From NCBI GenBank assembly GCA_018058425.1, contig JAGOZX010000029.1, positions 1 through 33,947 of the forward strand: a stretch of DNA of 33,947 nt, given 5' to 3'. Under the pieces are notes generated by a model. That model had not been told where the DNA came from, searched no databases, and was given only the letters and a program-made list of their open reading frames with translations. Position numbers and translations under genes: made by a program. Shown piece by piece: positions 32,721-33,947 of this stretch; the stretch's first letter is position 1, and every line of letters begins with the position of its first letter. The DNA comes from Sebaldella sp. Lineage in GTDB: Bacteria > Fusobacteriota > Fusobacteriia > Fusobacteriales > Leptotrichiaceae.

Positions 32721-33947
32721 TTATAATTTAATAAACTCCCCTTTTATTTTATATCCGTTTAATTTTTTTTCTAATAAATTTTCATACTTAGATATTTGCT
32801 CATTATTATGAATTCCACCACTTTTAAAATCTAGTATAATTACCTCTTTATTTTTTTTATCCACTAATAATTTATCAATTCTAAAAACTTCACTTGTTTC
32901 CTCATCTATTATCTCATATTCATTGAAAATTTCCCAGTTTTTATCGAAAAGAACCGTATTATTTTGTATAAATTTATCAGCTCTATGAAATATTTCTTCT
33001 AATTTTTCTCTCCCTAACATATTCCCATATTTTTGGAATACCTGAGATTTTGCAAAAAATATTTCTTCTTTTTCAGCATGCTTTATATTTTCAAAATAAT
33101 AATGTAATGCTAATCCTTCTTTTCTTATATTTTCAATGTCTAATGACTTTATATTCTTCATTATTTTATCATATTTTTTAGTATCTATAAAATATTTCTT
33201 TATATCTGCCCTTTGTTTTTCTGGTTCCATCACCAAAGAATCTTCTTCCTCTAAAACTCCTTTAAAATAAGGTGTTTCTAAAAGCATTTCTAATTCTTGG
33301 TCTACAGATTTTTGTAGTGCCTTTTCTAAATTATCTTCTCTAAAATTTTTTATTCCTGTATAGTAAAATATGTGTAAATTAGACTTAGCCCTTGTTAGTG
33401 CAACATATAAATTATTTATATTTTCATCCTCTTTTTTATCTTCATTCTTTTTTATTATATTTTTATGCTCATCTAATAGTTCAAGTACAGATTTATTTTT
33501 CCCGTTAAAAATAATATAATTATCTACTTTAGTGAAACTGTTATCTAATTCTACCAAAAATTCTAATGATGTACCACTGTTTCCCTTCCTACCTGTAGAA
33601 TCTATTAAGTAATAAACAGTATCATACTCTAAACCTTTTGATTTATGTATTGTTGTTAGTATTACAGCATTTGCTTCATTTAGTCCTTGTATAGAAATTA
33701 ACTCTCTATTTTCTTTTATCTTTTCTAAAAATTCTTCTAATGATTCAAACTTAAGCATTAAATTATATAAATATAGAAGATTTTTATAAACTATATTACT
33801 TTTTGATTCTTTTATAATATTAAAATTTTCAAATAAATACTTTACTTTTTCTGTATAATTTAGTCTATCTAAAATCTTTATTTTATCTAAAATTACTTCT
33901 AAGCATTCTACTTTATCTTCTCTATTCTCAAGGTAATTCTCTATCTT
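32721..33947 (-). CDS. AddA/RecB-like UvrD helicase-nuclease, C-terminal part
   Basis: The frame stays open to the right edge of the window, so only the last 408 residues are present; an internal ATG at 33756-33758 is not the real start. Helicase motifs V (TTIHKSKGLEYDTVYYLID) and VI (NLYVALTRAKSNLHIFY) of superfamily 1 UvrD/AddA proteins are seen, followed by a C-terminal PD-(D/E)XK nuclease with RIDKLLVD...VIILDFKSG. This is the layout of AddA, the helicase-nuclease subunit that processes double-strand breaks for RecA loading. Because the N-terminal half is missing, AddA and other RecB-like proteins cannot be told apart. Confidence 0.8.
   Translation of the reverse strand, partial: KIENYLENREDKVECLEVILDKIKILDRLNYTEKVKYLFENFNIIKESKSNIVYKNLLYLYNLMLKFESLEEFLEKIKENRELISIQGLNEANAVILTTIHKSKGLEYDTVYYLIDSTGRKGNSGTSLEFLVELDNSFTKVDNYIIFNGKNKSVLELLDEHKNIIKKNEDKKEDENINNLYVALTRAKSNLHIFYYTGIKNFREDNLEKALQKSVDQELEMLLETPYFKGVLEEEDSLVMEPEKQRADIKKYFIDTKKYDKIMKNIKSLDIENIRKEGLALHYYFENIKHAEKEEIFFAKSQVFQKYGNMLGREKLEEIFHRADKFIQNNTVLFDKNWEIFNEYEIIDEETSEVFRIDKLLVDKKNKEVIILDFKSGGIHNNEQISKYENLLEKKLNGYKIKGEFIKL

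Noticed and set aside
32721-33758. Complete short nuclease gene starting at the ATG at 33756-33758
   Set aside because: The reading frame is open for 63 more codons to the window edge and the helicase motifs need upstream sequence, so the gene is cut by the window rather than short.

Overview
The window is a strongly AT-rich, densely packed bacterial chromosome segment. The AT-rich codon use, a DKNYY-repeat lipoprotein, a chromosomal Rep_3-like initiator, a YlmH/YwbE/DUF502/DUF4865 gene set and a Ula-type PTS are most compatible with a member of the Fusobacteriota (Fusobacterium or a close relative). This placement is an inference from gene content, not a measured phylogeny. Two genes run off the ends: pepF at the left (only its first 19 codons are present) and an AddA/RecB-like helicase-nuclease at the right (only its C-terminal part is present). 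I see no rRNA, tRNA, CRISPR array, insertion sequence or prophage.

Left part (1-6.3 kb): a minus-strand cluster (ylmH, a uracil-DNA-glycosylase-like protein, a 61-residue membrane protein, then pepF) is followed by a plus-strand OmpR-type two-component system. Its kinase has a His/Met-rich sensor loop, and next to it lies a secreted Gly/His-rich Spy/CpxP/ZraP-like protein; together they look like a metal or envelope-stress sensing module. Beyond a repeat-bearing spacer lie a DUF4865 gene and the thiol peroxidase tpx.

Middle part (6.4-18.3 kb): a cluster of two FAD oxidoreductases and ywbE, a DUF4240 fusion protein next to a methyltransferase, an M32 carboxypeptidase, nagA on the plus strand with a well-formed promoter, and a udk / CoA-disulfide-reductase-like / DUF502 operon. 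Four copies of an interspersed repeat related to GTCATTCTGAGGAG...GTGAGAATCT sit in the spacers.

Right part (18.4-34 kb): a Rep_3-like initiator gene diverges from a six-gene plus-strand operon: ascorbate-type PTS EIIA, EIIB and EIIC, a phosphofructokinase homologue with several substrate-pocket substitutions, a small TPR protein and a class II (GatY/KbaY-like) aldolase. The predicted logic is uptake with phosphorylation, a second phosphorylation and aldol cleavage to triose phosphates. No isomerase is present and the sugar is unknown. A spacer behind this operon may encode a structured RNA of about 190 nt. Next comes a minus-strand metal-homeostasis cluster: a DtxR/MntR regulator, a ZIP transporter, an Nramp transporter, a crystallin-like ADP-ribosylglycohydrolase homologue and an orphan EIIA. 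The last stretch carries a DUF1254/DUF1214 lipoprotein, a Gly-rich secreted protein, the DKNYY lipoprotein and the truncated addA-like gene.

Many starts were moved inward from the longest possible reading frame because a good Shine-Dalgarno sequence sits in front of an internal start. TTG starts are well supported for ywbE, the DUF502 gene and the aldolase.
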